Assembly: GCA_000688615.1 (NCBI GenBank)
Contig: JHVA01000001.1
Coordinates: forward strand, 1,550,001-1,614,000
Direction of reading: 5' to 3'
Length of the DNA stretch: 64,000 nucleotides
Source: Acidobacteriaceae bacterium KBS 146
GTDB lineage: Bacteria; Acidobacteriota; Terriglobia; Terriglobales; Acidobacteriaceae
Under the pieces are notes generated by a model. It searched no databases. It was not told the origin of the DNA and saw only the letters and a list, made by a program, of their open reading frames with translations. Positions 62,376 to 64,000 of this stretch are shown piece by piece (positions within the stretch are counted from its first letter, which is position 1; every line of letters begins with the position of its first letter). Position numbers and translations under genes: made by a program.

Positions 62376-64000
62376 TGTGTGGTACCCACTCTTTCATTTC
62401 GTCGGACGGTAACAACATTTGTAGACTTAAGATTGAACTCACCACGTAAACGAATATCTTCCGATGACGAACCGACCAGCACATCAAAGACACCGGGTTC
62501 GACGCGGAAGTCATGGATTTTGACGTCGTAGTAACCGAGACGGCTAACAGGAATATCGAAGGTAATAGGCTTCGTCTCGCCAGGCTGCAAATCAATCCTT
62601 TGGAAAGCTCGGAGGCTTTTGATCGGTTGATAGACGGAGCTTTCGCGCTGATGGCTGTAGAACTGCGCGACCTCCGCGCCTTGTCGCTGACCAGAATTCG
62701 TAAGATCGAACGAGACCTTCAGTTTGGCTGCTGCACCTGTGCCTGATTGCGAGACTTTGAGATGGCTATAACTGAACGTTGTATAGCTCAGACCGTGGCC
62801 AAAAGGATATAAGGGCACGCCTTTGAAGTACATGTATGTGTATCCCTTGCTGACGTCATACTCGTTCTGGGGCGGGACACCATCGAGACTTTGGTAAGCG
62901 GTATAAGGAAGATGGCCGCTGGGGTTGTTGTCGCCAAAAAGTGTGTGCGCAATCGTATCTCCTCCCCCCTCCCCCGGATACCACGCTTCCAAAATCGCAG
63001 GGAGATGGTCGTTTGCCCAGTTCACTGCAAGTGGACCAGCATTTTCCAGCACGAGCACCATGTTAGGGTTGGCTGCGTAGATCGCTTCAAGAAGCTGTTC
63101 TTGTGCTCCTGGCAGATCGAGGTTGCGTCGGTCGCGACCTTCCGCTTCGACCCGCAGATTCGTACCCAGGCAAAGCACAACGATGTCGCTTCGACGTGCA
63201 AGTTCCACGGCGCGATCGATCGCCTTTTGGTCGAGAGGTTCGGTGTAGCCTGCCCCCTTCTCATACTCAATCTTCACTCTCTTCCCGAGTAGTGACTCAA
63301 GACCGCGCGTTACGCTGACTTTGCGAAACGGCGTTCCATAGTAGTTACCGGTCTCATAGTCATCGCCACCGGCGGGACCGATCACAGCGATGGATTTAGT
63401 CTTCGCCCTATCGAGAGGCAGAAAGTTCTGTCGATTGAGAAGAAGTGCCATTGATTCTGCGCCGAGTTGGTCCGAGAGTTTGAGATGCTCGGGCGAGCGT
63501 ACAACGTCCATGCCGAGTGTCGCGTATGGACTGTCCTCAGGAGGGTCGAAGGCACCGAGTCGAAAACCCACCCGCAAGACATTACGCACTGCACGGTCGA
63601 GTTCTTTCTCGGTAAGCAAGCCGCGCTTCACGGCGAGAGGAAGGTTTTGCTCGAACTCGGGATCGTCAGAATCATTGCCTGCCTTAATAGCCATGGCAGC
63701 TGCATAGACAGGATCTTCACTGAAGCGTTGTCCGACCTCGTTGCGCCGCGTTGTGGTAAGTAGCTCAACAGCGCCAAGATCGTCGGTAACGAATCCGTCA
63801 AAGTGCCACTTGTCGCGAAGGATATCGGTAAGCAGATAATGATTCACCGCATCCGGTGTCCCGTTAATGGCGTTATAGCTCGACATAACAGACTGTGCAT
63901 GACCTTCCGTGATGGCGTCATGCCAGTGGGGCAGCCAGTATTCAAAGAGGTTGCGTTCATCAACAGTAGCGGAGAGATGTTGGCGACCGGTTTCAACATT
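62372..64000 (-). CDS. GH3 family beta-glucosidase (5' part outside window)
   Basis: C-terminal 542 codons of a minus-strand gene whose start lies beyond 64000; the frame is open through the edge. GH3 domain 1 ends with ATVDERNLFEYWLPHWHDAI, QSVMSSYNAINGTPDAVNHY and the nucleophile region WHFDGFVTDDLGAVELL. Domain 2 (alpha/beta sandwich) has IAVIGPAGGDDYETGNYYGT and VVLCLGTNLRVEAEGRDRRN with the usual acid-base region. The fibronectin-III-like third domain ends the protein (AEVAQFYSHQRESSVYQPIK, LRAFQRIDLQPGETKPITFD). It should hydrolyse beta-glucosides or related plant-wall oligosaccharides. It overlaps the DUF4175 stop by 4 nt, convergent. Confidence 0.95.
   Translation of the reverse strand, partial: NVETGRQHLSATVDERNLFEYWLPHWHDAITEGHAQSVMSSYNAINGTPDAVNHYLLTDILRDKWHFDGFVTDDLGAVELLTTTRRNEVGQRFSEDPVYAAAMAIKAGNDSDDPEFEQNLPLAVKRGLLTEKELDRAVRNVLRVGFRLGAFDPPEDSPYATLGMDVVRSPEHLKLSDQLGAESMALLLNRQNFLPLDRAKTKSIAVIGPAGGDDYETGNYYGTPFRKVSVTRGLESLLGKRVKIEYEKGAGYTEPLDQKAIDRAVELARRSDIVVLCLGTNLRVEAEGRDRRNLDLPGAQEQLLEAIYAANPNMVLVLENAGPLAVNWANDHLPAILEAWYPGEGGGDTIAHTLFGDNNPSGHLPYTAYQSLDGVPPQNEYDVSKGYTYMYFKGVPLYPFGHGLSYTTFSYSHLKVSQSGTGAAAKLKVSFDLTNSGQRQGAEVAQFYSHQRESSVYQPIKSLRAFQRIDLQPGETKPITFDIPVSRLGYYDVKIHDFRVEPGVFDVLVGSSSEDIRLRGEFNLKSTNVVTVRRNERVGTTH

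Overview
The window looks like chromosomal DNA of a soil Acidobacteriota (Terriglobia type, e.g. relatives of Terriglobus, Granulicella or Edaphobacter). Three things support this. The nadA leader carries a two-domain NAD+-I (nadA-motif) riboswitch, an RNA class known essentially from Acidobacteria. Tat-exported glycosidases and uronic-acid catabolism genes are abundant. Short GTCATTCTGAGC-type intergenic repeats are present. The species assignment is inference. I see no phage, insertion sequence or CRISPR array.

Layout. 1-13.7 kb is housekeeping: a POTRA/BamA-like outer-membrane protein running off the left edge, a ThiF/MoeB-type E1-like enzyme, an ECF sigma/anti-sigma pair, shikimate kinase behind what reads as a complete transcription attenuator with an aromatic leader peptide, an AI-2E-type permease, rsmE, nadA with its riboswitch, a tatA-tatC-glutaminyl cyclase operon, TerC and a PepSY-type membrane protein. 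13.8-26.6 kb: nadB diverges from a coupled aroB-menG-CDF transporter-PASTA protein run; then rsmB, an AraC-type regulator, fmt, def, aroC and a YhaM-like HD/OB nuclease. 26.6-31.5 kb: a parvulin isomerase with a long basic Ala/Pro-rich tail, a CtpA-type protease, a YbaY-META fusion and tRNA-Gly(CCC).

31.6-45.5 kb is a plant/fungal polysaccharide and sugar-acid region: rhamnogalacturonan acetylesterase, CutC, GH92 and GH125 mannosidases, a BadF-type sugar kinase, a frameshifted lactonase-like amidohydrolase, garD, gudD, a hexarate-type MFS permease, kdgD and kdgT. Together these take up galactarate/glucarate and convert it to 2-oxoglutarate semialdehyde; the final dehydrogenase and a local regulator are not in the window.

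46.0-62.4 kb is the most unusual block. A divergent pair of DUF4159 proteins and a multicopper oxidase precede an eight-gene, mostly overlapping operon: DUF4159, a membrane vWA protein, a caspase-fold protein that has lost its catalytic Cys, a secreted TPR-gluzincin protease, a MoxR AAA+ ATPase, a DUF58 vWA protein, a BatA-like vWA protein and a 1,217-residue DUF4175 Gln-rich membrane protein. It resembles MoxR-vWA (Bat-like) envelope systems, but the pseudo-caspase and metalloprotease are atypical additions. The window ends inside a GH3 beta-glucosidase on the minus strand.
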